Source of the DNA: Anaeroglomus sp964630775
GTDB lineage: Bacteria > Planctomycetota > Phycisphaerae > Sedimentisphaerales > Anaerohalosphaeraceae
Direction: 5' to 3'
Assembly (NCBI GenBank): GCA_964630775.1
Contig: CAZVYY010000013.1
Location: forward strand, 24,403 to 88,402
Length of the DNA stretch: 64,000 bases
Both the position numbers and the translations under genes were made by a program. Shown piece by piece: positions 1 through 7,254 of this stretch (positions are counted from its first letter, which is position 1; the number at the start of each line of letters is the position of its first letter). A model generated the notes under the pieces. It worked only from the letters and a program-made list of their open reading frames with translations. It was not told where the DNA came from and made no database searches.

Positions 1-1319
1 GCGACCTGATTTCGTTTGAGCAGGATCGAATCGTGGGATCGTTCAGGCAGTCACAGCAAACCCTGGACGAACAAAGCCGACTGAAAAGCACCAACCAGAT
101 GGATGTCATTCGTGCCGTGGCATTTGCCTTCGAGCTGGCCAGCAAGCCTTTCCGCATCACCTGCGGCCTGCTGGGTGCGTTAAGCTATGATTTTATCGAT
201 CAATTTGAAAAACTGCCGGCAAGCAGCAGCGATATCCTCGAAAATCCGGATTACGAGCTGTATTTTGCCGACAATATTTTCCTGATGGACCATAAAAAAG
301 GACAGGGCTTTGTGGTGGTCAACGCAGTAGTCACCAACGGCGACCGGGATCAGATTTATCAGGAAGCCATGGACACCTTCGACTTTTATACCAATAAAAT
401 ACACGAAGAAATGCCGCAGCCCCGTCCCTGTACCGCCCCCCTGCCCGGCCCCAGTTCCGACACCTCGCAGCAGGACTACGAAAACATGGTGCTCAAAGCC
501 AAACAGCACATTCTGGACGGCGATATCTTTCAGGTCGTTCTGAGCCGGACGCATATTGAACCCTGCCCTGCCGAGGCACTGGATGTCTATCGCAAGCTGC
601 GAAAACTCAACCCATCCCCTTATATGTTCTATCTGAATACCGACAATACCGTACTGATGGGAGCCAGCCCGGAATTAAATCTGCGGGTGGGCGGCTCGAC
701 AGATCGGGTCGTGGAAATCCGTCCCATTGCCGGGACCAAGCCGCGAGGTCGGGTGAACAATAAAATCGATTCGGATATGGATATGCGGTATGAAGCCGAG
801 CTGAAGCTGGATCGCAAGGAACTGGCCGAACACATGATGCTGGTTGACCTGGCTCGTAACGACATCGCCCGCGTTTCCAATCCCGGCAGCCGGGCCGTCA
901 ATGAGATGCTGACGGTGGAAAAATATGAATCCGTGATGCACTTAGTCAGCAACGTACGCGGCATTCTCCGCAAAGACCTCGATGCCCTGAGCGCCTACCT
1001 GGCCACCATGAATATGGGAACCCTGACCGGGGCGCCGAAAATCGAGGCCATGAAAATTATTCGCAGCCTGGAAAACACCAAACGGGGCTATTACGGCGGC
1101 GCCGTGATGTATCTGACTGTGGACGGCCAGTTTGACAGCTGCATCACGATTCGCAGTATGCAGATACGCGACCACAAGGCCTATATCCGGGCCGGTGCGG
1201 GAATCGTTCACGACAGCGTCCCCAAAACCGAATATGAAGAAACCGTTCACAAGGCCGGCTCGTGTCTGAAGGCCATTCGCAGCGCCGTTGAAGACATCGG
1301 AAAACCGCAGAGACAATAA
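1..1319 (+). CDS. trpE: anthranilate synthase component I (5' partial)
   Basis: Catalyses chorismate to anthranilate using ammonia supplied by TrpG. The frame is open from base 3 without a start, so the N-terminus lies outside the window. Compared with the 520-residue E. coli protein, roughly 110 residues are missing. A GTG at 33 is internal, not the start. Visible chorismate-enzyme signatures include IFQVVLSR, NPSPYMFY, IAGTKPRGR, the ELAEHMMLVDLARND block and MNMGTLTGAPK near the C-terminus. The MNMGTLxGAPK form and the overall pattern resemble the enterobacterial TrpE subset more than the usual FPAGTVSGAPK type. It is first in the operon; the stop at 1317-1319 lies 10 nt before the trpG ATG. 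Any trp leader would be upstream of the window. Confidence 0.96.
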   Translation, partial: DLISFEQDRIVGSFRQSQQTLDEQSRLKSTNQMDVIRAVAFAFELASKPFRITCGLLGALSYDFIDQFEKLPASSSDILENPDYELYFADNIFLMDHKKGQGFVVVNAVVTNGDRDQIYQEAMDTFDFYTNKIHEEMPQPRPCTAPLPGPSSDTSQQDYENMVLKAKQHILDGDIFQVVLSRTHIEPCPAEALDVYRKLRKLNPSPYMFYLNTDNTVLMGASPELNLRVGGSTDRVVEIRPIAGTKPRGRVNNKIDSDMDMRYEAELKLDRKELAEHMMLVDLARNDIARVSNPGSRAVNEMLTVEKYESVMHLVSNVRGILRKDLDALSAYLATMNMGTLTGAPKIEAMKIIRSLENTKRGYYGGAVMYLTVDGQFDSCITIRSMQIRDHKAYIRAGAGIVHDSVPKTEYEETVHKAGSCLKAIRSAVEDIGKPQRQ

Positions 1320-1329
1320 GGAAATCCCC

Positions 1330-1932
1330 ATGGAAAAACCAACAGTTCGAGTCCTGTTTATCGATAACTTTGATTCATTTACCTATAATCTGGTGGATGA
1401 ATTCGCCAAGCGGAACTGTCCGACCAAGGTCTATCGGGCCGATACCCCGCTGGAGGAACTCAAGAAAGCCGCGAAAGAGTTTGAAGCTCAATTGCTGGTC
1501 CTGTCGCCCGGGCCGGGCAATCCCGACACGGCCGGCGTAACCCTGGCGGCGATTGATGCTTTCAAGGGGCAATTACCCATTTTAGGCGTCTGCCTCGGTC
1601 ATCAGGCGATTGTCCAGTATTTCGGCGGCGTCATCAGCCATGCCCGCGAAGTCATGCACGGCAAACCTTCGCGGATCACCCACAATGGACGAGGCCTTTT
1701 TGAAGGCCTCGAAAATCCCCTGCAGGTCGGACGTTACCACAGCCTTGCGGCAGCCAAAATGCCGGACTGTATGGAAACGACCGCGGAATTTGAGGGGATT
1801 GTCATGGGAGCCAATCATAAAACACTGCCGATTTACGGTGTGCAGTTCCATCCGGAAAGCATTCTGACACCTACGGGCGGACGGATTATCGAAAATATGC
1901 TGGCGATCGCCTCGAATTTCAAACAAATCTAA
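1330..1932 (+). CDS. trpG: anthranilate synthase component II, glutamine amidotransferase
   Basis: Class I glutamine amidotransferase that hydrolyses glutamine and channels ammonia to TrpE. The reading frame opens at 1288 inside trpE, but the ATG at 1330 gives the normal 200-residue protein starting just before FIDNFDSFTYNL, and an AAGGAAA ribosome site lies upstream. The catalytic triad is visible: Cys88 in GVCLGHQ, and His174 and Glu176 in VQFHPES. The oxyanion motif LSPGPGNP is at about 59-66. It is a stand-alone subunit, not fused to TrpD as in E. coli. trpD begins 21 nt after its stop. Confidence 0.97.
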   Translation: MEKPTVRVLFIDNFDSFTYNLVDEFAKRNCPTKVYRADTPLEELKKAAKEFEAQLLVLSPGPGNPDTAGVTLAAIDAFKGQLPILGVCLGHQAIVQYFGGVISHAREVMHGKPSRITHNGRGLFEGLENPLQVGRYHSLAAAKMPDCMETTAEFEGIVMGANHKTLPIYGVQFHPESILTPTGGRIIENMLAIASNFKQI

Positions 1933-1953
1933 TCACTTATTGGAGCCTCAAAG

Positions 1954-2970
1954 ATGAAAAAAATTACCGCGTATCTCGAAATTATTCTGGAAGGAAAAGA
2001 CCTGAGTTTTGAACAGGCTCAGACCCTGCTGGATATGATTTTCACCGGCGAGGTTCCTCAGTTGCAGATTGCGGCGTTTCTGGCGGCCATGCGGGTCAAA
2101 AAAGCCGCCGTCAGTGAACTGGCCGGGCTGGCCTCATCCCTGCGAAATCATGCCATCAAGGTCGAAACCGGGCTGGATAATATGGTGGATACCTGTGGTA
2201 CGGGCGGAGCAGCCATGAAAACCTTCAATATCTCCACGGCCGCCGCCCTGGTGGCAGCCGGAGCGGGGGTCTATGTCGCCAAACACGGCAATCGCGCCAT
2301 CACCAGCACCTGCGGCTCGGCCGACGTATTGACCGCGTTAGGCGTCAATATCGCCCCCGGGCCGGAAAAAGTGGCCCAGTGTATTCGTCAGGCCCATATC
2401 GGTTTCATGTTTGCCCCCCACTTCCACCCGGCCATGAAGCATGTTCAGCCGGTGCGACAATCCCTCGATTTTCGGACGGCCTTTAATATCCTTGGCCCGC
2501 TGGCCAATCCCGCCAGGGCAACCGCTCAGGTCATGGGGGTGTCGGATGAATCCCTGATGCCCCGCATCGCCGAAACCCTGAAGGTTCTGGGGGTCAAGCG
2601 AGCCATCGTGGTACATAGCTGCGGGCTGGATGAAATCAGTACGATGAGCCCCAGCAATATGATTCATTTGGAAAACGGACAGTTCCGCAATGAACGCCTT
2701 GATCCGGTTTATCTGGGCATCCCGCGGGCCGACTTTAATGATTTGATTGGCGGCGAAGCTGAAACCAATGCCCGCATTGTAAAGGACATTATCACCGGCT
2801 GCCAGAACGGTCCCCGAAAAGATATTGTGGTATTAAATGCCGCGGCGGCTATAATGGTCGCAGGTCTGGCAAAGGATTTTGCCGAAGGCATTGAGCTGGC
2901 CGACAAATCCATCCACAGCGGATCGGCAGCGAAATGTCTGGAACAATTAATTGCTATCAGCAACAGTTGA
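1954..2970 (+). CDS. trpD: anthranilate phosphoribosyltransferase
   Basis: Transfers the phosphoribosyl group of PRPP to anthranilate. The 338-residue length is standard. The family signatures are all present: DTCGTGG followed by KTFNISTAAA for PRPP-magnesium binding, KHGNRA for anthranilate, and the STCGSADVLTALG segment. The C-terminal half carries the FRTAFNILGPLANP motif. It has no amidotransferase domain, consistent with the separate trpG. In many operons trpC follows trpD; here trpF comes next and no trpC is found anywhere in the window. Confidence 0.97.
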   Translation: MKKITAYLEIILEGKDLSFEQAQTLLDMIFTGEVPQLQIAAFLAAMRVKKAAVSELAGLASSLRNHAIKVETGLDNMVDTCGTGGAAMKTFNISTAAALVAAGAGVYVAKHGNRAITSTCGSADVLTALGVNIAPGPEKVAQCIRQAHIGFMFAPHFHPAMKHVQPVRQSLDFRTAFNILGPLANPARATAQVMGVSDESLMPRIAETLKVLGVKRAIVVHSCGLDEISTMSPSNMIHLENGQFRNERLDPVYLGIPRADFNDLIGGEAETNARIVKDIITGCQNGPRKDIVVLNAAAAIMVAGLAKDFAEGIELADKSIHSGSAAKCLEQLIAISNS

Positions 2971-2992
2971 AATTTCAGGAGACAGCGGCATC

Positions 2993-3631
2993 ATGTTATC
3001 GATTAAAGTCAAAATCTGCGGTATCACCAACACCGAGGATGCTCTTGCAGCGGTGGAAATGGGTGCGGATATGCTGGGTTTTAATTTCTATGAAAAAAGC
3101 CCTCGCTATGTCCCCTATGAACAGGCCTTCAATATCCTTAAAAAAATACCAACCTCCATTGACACCGTCGGAGTGTTTGTGAATCCGACCCCCGCCGAAT
3201 TAAAGCGAATCGTCGAGGGCGGTTTTTTAAACTGGATACAGCTTCACGGCGACGAAACCCCCGAGTTTTGCCGGTCATTGACCTGGACCAATGCCCGCCT
3301 GATTAAGGCCATTCGGGTCAGGACCGCGGAGGATATCCAGAGAGCCTATCAATACCCCGTCGATGCGATTATGCTGGATTCCTATGACAAGAATCTCTAT
3401 GGCGGGACAGGCAAGCCCTTCGACTGGTCACTGATTGGCAACTTGCATCGCAGATTATTTCTGGCCGGGGGAATCAATCCCGATAATGCCGTACAGGCCA
3501 TTCAGATAGGCATTTATTGCATCGACGTGTGCAGCGGCGTTGAATCGGCGCCCGGCAAAAAAGACCATGCCAAAATGAAACTATTATTTGACAACATTCA
3601 TCAGGCCACAGGCTGGAAGGTACGAGCATGA
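2993..3631 (+). CDS. trpF: phosphoribosylanthranilate isomerase
   Basis: TIM-barrel enzyme for the Amadori rearrangement of phosphoribosylanthranilate to CdRP. The frame is open from 2951, but the ATG at 2993 is preferred: it follows an AGGAGA site (2977-2982) at good spacing and gives a 212-residue protein starting MLSIKVKICGIT. The catalytic Cys9 sits in KICGIT; the general acid Asp lies in the MLDSYD segment; the phosphate loop LAGGINPDN and the ending CSGVES are typical. It overlaps trpB by 4 bp (ATGA), indicating translational coupling. It is monofunctional, not fused to TrpC. Confidence 0.96.
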   Translation: MLSIKVKICGITNTEDALAAVEMGADMLGFNFYEKSPRYVPYEQAFNILKKIPTSIDTVGVFVNPTPAELKRIVEGGFLNWIQLHGDETPEFCRSLTWTNARLIKAIRVRTAEDIQRAYQYPVDAIMLDSYDKNLYGGTGKPFDWSLIGNLHRRLFLAGGINPDNAVQAIQIGIYCIDVCSGVESAPGKKDHAKMKLLFDNIHQATGWKVRA

Positions 3632-4806
3632 AACACAACGGACGATTTGGCCAATTCGGAGGCTTTTATGTGCCGGAAGTTCTGATTCCGGCCCTCGAGG
3701 AAATCGAACAGGCGTTTGATCGATTCCGGAACGACCCTCGATTCGTGGCCGACTTGAATAATCTCTATACAAATTATGCCGGCAGACCCTCCCCGCTGTA
3801 TTATGCCAGACGCTTCAGCGAGTATGTGGGATTTCAGGTGTACATTAAACGCGAAGACCTGCTGCACGGCGGAGCCCACAAGATCAACAACACCCTTGGA
3901 CAGGGGCTTTTGGCCCAGTATATGGGCAAAAAGAAACTGATCGCCGAGACCGGCGCCGGCCAGCACGGACTGGCCACCGCAACCGTAGGCGCCTTGTTCG
4001 GCATGGACACCAAAATCTTTATGGGATCCATCGATGTCCAGCGGCAAAGCCTCAATGTCCATAAAATGAAGCTGCTGGGAGCAGAGGTTATCCCGGTAAG
4101 CGGCGGAACCTGCACCCTCAAAGACGCGATTAACGACGCCCTGCGGTACTGGACCTCCCATGTCGAGGATACCTTTTATCTGTTCGGCACGGCAGGCGGC
4201 CCCCATCCATACCCGACGATTGTCAAACATTTTCAGTCCCCCATCGGCGCCGAAGCCCGTCAGCAATGCCTTGATCAACTTGGCAAATTGCCTGATATGG
4301 TCGTTGCCTGTGTCGGCGGCGGTTCCAATGCCATCGGCATCTTTAACGGATTCATTCCTGACAAAACCGTTCAACTGGTCGGCGTTGAAGGCGGCGGCAA
4401 AGGAATTCCGACCGGCCATCATTGTGCCACCCTGTGCGTGGGCACTGTGGGAGTCCTTCACGGGGCCAGAACTTACCTCCTTCAGGATGAAAACGGCCAG
4501 ATTCACGAGACTGAATGCATCTCCGCCGGCCTGGATTACCCCGGCGTCGGCCCGGAACATTCCTATCTTAAGGATATCGGCCGTGCACGGTATGTCAATG
4601 TCTCCGATGAACAGGTTCTGGACGCCTTTTTTCAGTTGACACGGCTGGAGGGCATTCTGCCGGCGCTGGAAAGTGCCCATGCCCTGGCCTGGGTCAGTGA
4701 ACAAAAGGGCAAATATCCCCGCGAGACGGTGGTTGTCGTGAATTTGTCCGGCCGCGGCGATAAAGACATCGGCATCGTGGAACAACATCGACCCTTGAAT
4801 AAATAA
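3628..4806 (+). CDS. trpB: tryptophan synthase beta subunit
   Basis: PLP enzyme condensing indole with serine. At 392 residues it is the standard TrpB1 type. The PLP lysine is Lys85 in GGAHKINNTLG, and the phosphate-binding loop VGGGSNAIG lies near residue 230. The AETGAGQHG segment is diagnostic. The start overlaps the trpF stop in ATGA, and trpA begins 9 nt after its stop, so the two subunits that form the alpha2-beta2 complex are made from adjacent cistrons. Confidence 0.98.
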   Translation: MKHNGRFGQFGGFYVPEVLIPALEEIEQAFDRFRNDPRFVADLNNLYTNYAGRPSPLYYARRFSEYVGFQVYIKREDLLHGGAHKINNTLGQGLLAQYMGKKKLIAETGAGQHGLATATVGALFGMDTKIFMGSIDVQRQSLNVHKMKLLGAEVIPVSGGTCTLKDAINDALRYWTSHVEDTFYLFGTAGGPHPYPTIVKHFQSPIGAEARQQCLDQLGKLPDMVVACVGGGSNAIGIFNGFIPDKTVQLVGVEGGGKGIPTGHHCATLCVGTVGVLHGARTYLLQDENGQIHETECISAGLDYPGVGPEHSYLKDIGRARYVNVSDEQVLDAFFQLTRLEGILPALESAHALAWVSEQKGKYPRETVVVVNLSGRGDKDIGIVEQHRPLNK

Positions 4807-4815
4807 GGCAGGATT

Positions 4816-5613
4816 ATGACTTCTTACAAAACCATATTCGATCAACTAAACCGGACGGCACTGATTCCGTTCTTTGTACTTGGCGACCCGGATGAGAAAA
4901 CCAGCCTGGAGTTGATTAAAACAGCGATTGACGCAGGAGCGGATATTCTTGAGCTGGGAATTCCCTTTTCCGACCCCATTGCCGACGGCCCGACCATCCA
5001 GAAAGCCGATGTTCGAGCTTTGCAGGCGGGAATGACACCCAAAAAAGCACTTGATTTGATCGCTCAAATCACGGCCTATAAAGCCATACCTATAGGATTG
5101 CTGGTCTATTACAATCTGATCTACCATTATGGCGTGGAGCAGTTTTTCAAGGACTTCAAACGAACCGGCGGGACCAGCGTCCTTGTTGCGGACATCAGTA
5201 TCGATGATGCCGATGAGATCGCCCCTGCCGCTCTGTCTGCGGGACTCGAAACCGTGTTCATGGTCACACCCAACACACCCGACCAGCGGCTTAAACAGAT
5301 TGCAGACAAAACCACGGGATTTATCTATACCGTCTCCCTGCTGGGAACAACTGGGCAGCGGAATGCGTTGTCCGGAGCCGTTAAGCCCCTTGTTGCCAAA
5401 CTAAAGGCCCTGACCGATAAACCGGTTTGTGTCGGTTTCGGCATCAGTTCCGCCGAACATGCCGCCGAGGTGGCTTCTGCCGGGGCCGACGGGGTGATTA
5501 TCGGCTCCCGCGTGGTGAAAATAATCGAAGACAACCTCGGCAATTCGGAGACGATGAAACATCAGGTCGCAGAATTTATTGCTTCGGTTCAGGAAGCACT
5601 GACAAAGGAATAA
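4816..5613 (+). CDS. trpA: tryptophan synthase alpha subunit
   Basis: Cleaves indole-3-glycerol phosphate and feeds indole to TrpB. The 265 residues form a TIM barrel. Catalytic residues equivalent to E. coli Glu49 and Asp60 are Glu46 in ILELGIPFSDP and Asp57 in IADGPT. The late phosphate loops GFGISSAEH and GVIIGSRVV are present. It is the last gene of the operon; a strong hairpin terminator follows at 5640. Substrate supply requires a TrpC that is not in this window. Confidence 0.98.
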   Translation: MTSYKTIFDQLNRTALIPFFVLGDPDEKTSLELIKTAIDAGADILELGIPFSDPIADGPTIQKADVRALQAGMTPKKALDLIAQITAYKAIPIGLLVYYNLIYHYGVEQFFKDFKRTGGTSVLVADISIDDADEIAPAALSAGLETVFMVTPNTPDQRLKQIADKTTGFIYTVSLLGTTGQRNALSGAVKPLVAKLKALTDKPVCVGFGISSAEHAAEVASAGADGVIIGSRVVKIIEDNLGNSETMKHQVAEFIASVQEALTKE

Positions 5614-5639
5614 ACGGTTAATACCATCCAGACCAATAC

Positions 5640-5680
5640 AAACGGCCGCTTCAGCAATGCTGGGCGGCCGTTTGTTTTGT
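5640..5680 (+). terminator. trp operon terminator (bidirectional)
   Basis: Perfect 10-bp stem AAACGGCCGC (5640-5649) and GCGGCCGTTT (5664-5673) with a 14-nt loop, followed by GTTTTGTT. The stem begins with AAA on the other strand, so it can also end transcription of the convergent small gene at 5694. Confidence 0.9.
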
Positions 5681-5693
5681 TGAATTTTCAGCC

Positions 5694-6038
5694 TTAAACG
5701 TGGACAGGCTGTTCCTTATCCTGCTTGCGGAATGATTCCAGCGATTGCGGCTCCGCAACCTTGCGATACCCCAGCGCCTTGAGAACTTCCAGCACCTCCG
5801 TCCAGGCGGGGAAGGGTCTCTGATTGGCCCGCTTATACTGGTCAATGGCCATCAGAAATTCAAACTGTTCTTCGCTCATCTCGCCTTCTTCGGCACTTCG
5901 CCGCTCCTCTGTCCGGCGATGTCCGGGACCTCTGCGCCGATCCAGCCCAAGGCGGCGATCCACCACATTTTTCCTGCGTTCAATAAATCCGCGACGTTCT
6001 TCCTGTCCGCCGGTCGTCGTGTCTTTCTGTTCTGTCAT
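5694..6038 (-). CDS. small conserved protein, arginine-rich N-terminus
   Basis: A 114-residue protein of unknown function. The open frame could begin at a TTG (6065), but the ATG at 6038 is preferred. The first half is highly basic (runs such as ERRKNVVDRR and DRRRGPGHRR) and then acidic. The second half, EEQFEFLMAIDQYKR through WTEVLEVLKALGYRKV, looks like a compact helical domain and is the part most likely to be conserved. There is no signal peptide or membrane segment. The basic region suggests nucleic-acid or ribosome binding, but that is inference only. It is convergent with trpA and shares its terminator; the next gene on the same strand ends 41 nt upstream. Confidence 0.7.
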   Translation of the reverse strand: MTEQKDTTTGGQEERRGFIERRKNVVDRRLGLDRRRGPGHRRTEERRSAEEGEMSEEQFEFLMAIDQYKRANQRPFPAWTEVLEVLKALGYRKVAEPQSLESFRKQDKEQPVHV

Positions 6039-6079
6039 TCTGCACCCGTAGTTAAAGGTTTCCAATTTTCTAAAACGTA

Positions 6080-6391
6080 TTAGTCTTCATCATCCCACTG
6101 CTCACTGGTCTGGCCATCCGAGCCAAAGACCATATCGAAGAAATCATCACAGGCAGCCTGGCGGGCCAGGAACGTATATGCCTGTTCAAGAAATTCTTCC
6201 GGCACCATGACTGCAACCTCCGCCATGGGCATCTTTTTCTGGTCCGAAAGCGGTTCAATCGCAGCCGGAATGCTGTTTTCAAGCAATTGCCGCTTATATT
6301 GTTCAGCCAGTTCCATGTCTTCGGCAAACGCCACCGTGACTAAATTCTTGAGGTCAGGCGGAGTCTCCAGCAGTTTTTTGGGTCTTCCCAT
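6080..6391 (-). CDS. DUF2007-like putative signal-transducing protein
   Basis: A 103-residue soluble protein. Its arrangement, LVTVAFAEDMELAEQYKRQLLE, then an IPAAIEP strand, then VAVMVPEEFLEQAYTFL, matches the small alpha/beta fold of the DUF2007 family (putative prokaryotic signal transducers). The assignment is from pattern recognition, not an alignment. An AAAGG site precedes the ATG at 6391. The C-terminus is very acidic (SEQWDDED). It lies just upstream of the arginine-rich gene at 5694 on the same strand with a 41-nt gap, so the two are probably cotranscribed. Function unknown. Confidence 0.7.
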   Translation of the reverse strand: MGRPKKLLETPPDLKNLVTVAFAEDMELAEQYKRQLLENSIPAAIEPLSDQKKMPMAEVAVMVPEEFLEQAYTFLARQAACDDFFDMVFGSDGQTSEQWDDED

Positions 6392-6697
6392 AATCAGCCT
6401 TTCTTAATGTCGGAGGCTCAAAACAATGCATCAGACGCAGGTTTTTTCGGTTATTTGAGGGGACGGGTTAACGTGAAACAGCCCTTCGGAATCAAAATTT
6501 ACGATAGAAACACCAAAAACAGCCCGGCAAAAATGATATTTTGCGGTTATAAGGCCTCCGAATGCAAAATTTTGTGTTTTTTTCATATTTTTTTGTTGAT
6601 TTTCATCCCGGAGATTTACAAAATACGCACAAGGATTGCGTTTTACGCCTGAATCAGGCGATATTATTGGAACCACTTAACATGGAGGTAAACACAA
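6392..6697. other. intergenic region upstream of the histone gene
   Basis: 306 bp between divergent genes, AT-rich from about 6540. It holds the 5' regions of the DUF2007-like gene (minus) and the histone gene (plus). An open frame at 6407-6652 has no ribosome site and composition unlike its neighbours, so I do not call it a gene. The one distinct signal is the dyad at 6646-6660. Confidence 0.6.
6646..6660. promoter_or_regulatory. perfect dyad upstream of histone gene
   Basis: CGCCTGAATCAGGCG, two perfect 7-bp arms around one central base. It is followed by the AT-rich ATATTATT and lies 37 bp before the histone ATG. It could be an operator overlapping the promoter or a hairpin in the 5' untranslated RNA; there is no T-run, so it is not a terminator. 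Confidence 0.45.
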
Positions 6698-6913
6698 ATG
6701 GCAAAGAAAAAAGCCGCAGCAAAGAGCGCCAAGAAAGAAAAAGAAATGCTGGTCGTCGCCAGCAAAGTCAAAGCCTATGTCAAAAGCAAAGGCATGATGA
6801 CTTCTTCGGAAGCACTTCCGGCGCTGAATGATTGCATCTATGCGATGCTGGATGCCGCCCTGGCCCGCACACAGGCTAACAAACGCAGCACCCTGAAGCC
6901 CCAGGATATGTAA
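6698..6913 (+). CDS. bacterial histone-fold protein with lysine-rich N-terminal tail
   Basis: A 71-residue very basic protein. Residues 1-15 are a Lys/Ala tail (MAKKKAAAKSAKKEK). Residues 18-31 resemble histone helix alpha1 (VVASKVKAYVKSKG), and residues 36-60 a long central alpha2. The protein ends in KRSTLKPQDM, which contains the histone RxTxxxxD signature as Arg63, Thr65 and Asp70. The chain stops one residue later, so helix alpha3 is absent or minimal, as described for short bacterial histones such as Bdellovibrio Bd0055. It is expected to bind DNA as a dimer. A GGAGG site (6685-6689) precedes the ATG, and a strong terminator follows at once, so it is a single-gene transcript. The histone assignment rests on motif and length, not on a structure or database search. 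Confidence 0.8.
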   Translation: MAKKKAAAKSAKKEKEMLVVASKVKAYVKSKGMMTSSEALPALNDCIYAMLDAALARTQANKRSTLKPQDM

Positions 6914-6964
6914 TTGGGGTTTTTGACGGCCCTCTTTGCAGGCTCGTCAGACATGACTCTACAG

Positions 6965-6995
6965 AAAGAGGCCGTTTCGAAAGGAACGGTCTTTT
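6965..6995 (+). terminator. terminator of the histone gene
   Basis: Hairpin with the left arm ending at 6978 and the right arm starting at 6983, closing a GAAA tetraloop. The core pairs GGCCGTTTC with GGAACGGTC, with wobbles, and the arm extends through A-T pairs into TTTTT (6991-6995). Confidence 0.85.
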
Positions 6996-7254
6996 TCTTC
7001 GTCAAAGGCATATCGTTTCAGGTGCAGATAAATTTAACATATTATTATATATACATTGTCTGTTAATACGACATTAAATACTGAAACTTCCGATACAATC
7101 ATTTAATATTTTCACAAAAAATTTATAGACGCTTCATCAAAGCCACCTTATAATAGCACTATTAAATAAAAATGACATTTTATGTCTTGAGCTCTGGCTG
7201 AAAAATGGAATTTTCACATAAAAATATGGCATTGAAGCGAATCGGGGTTAAGCT
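6996..7254. other. AT-rich intergenic region with glycogen-cluster promoter
   Basis: The gap between the histone stop (6913) and the GT4 start (7255) is 341 bp. Its first 82 bp hold the histone terminator; the rest is strongly AT-rich. No gene is seen. A candidate sigma70-type promoter lies at 7126-7154. Confidence 0.5.
7126..7154 (+). promoter_or_regulatory. candidate sigma70 promoter of the glycogen cluster
   Basis: TAGACG (7126-7131, four of six matches to TTGACA), a 17-bp spacer and a perfect TATAAT (7149-7154). It would give a leader of about 95 nt before the GT4 start codon. Confidence 0.45.

Noticed and set aside
33..35. GTG as the trpE start
   Set aside because: The frame is open to the window edge and the protein would lack about 110 residues of the conserved N-terminus; the gene is simply cut by the window.
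3601..4845. 414-codon open frame opposite trpB
   Set aside because: It fully overlaps trpB, which has all catalytic motifs.
6407..6652. 81-codon open frame upstream of the histone gene
   Set aside because: No ribosome site, odd composition, and it spans the divergent promoter region.
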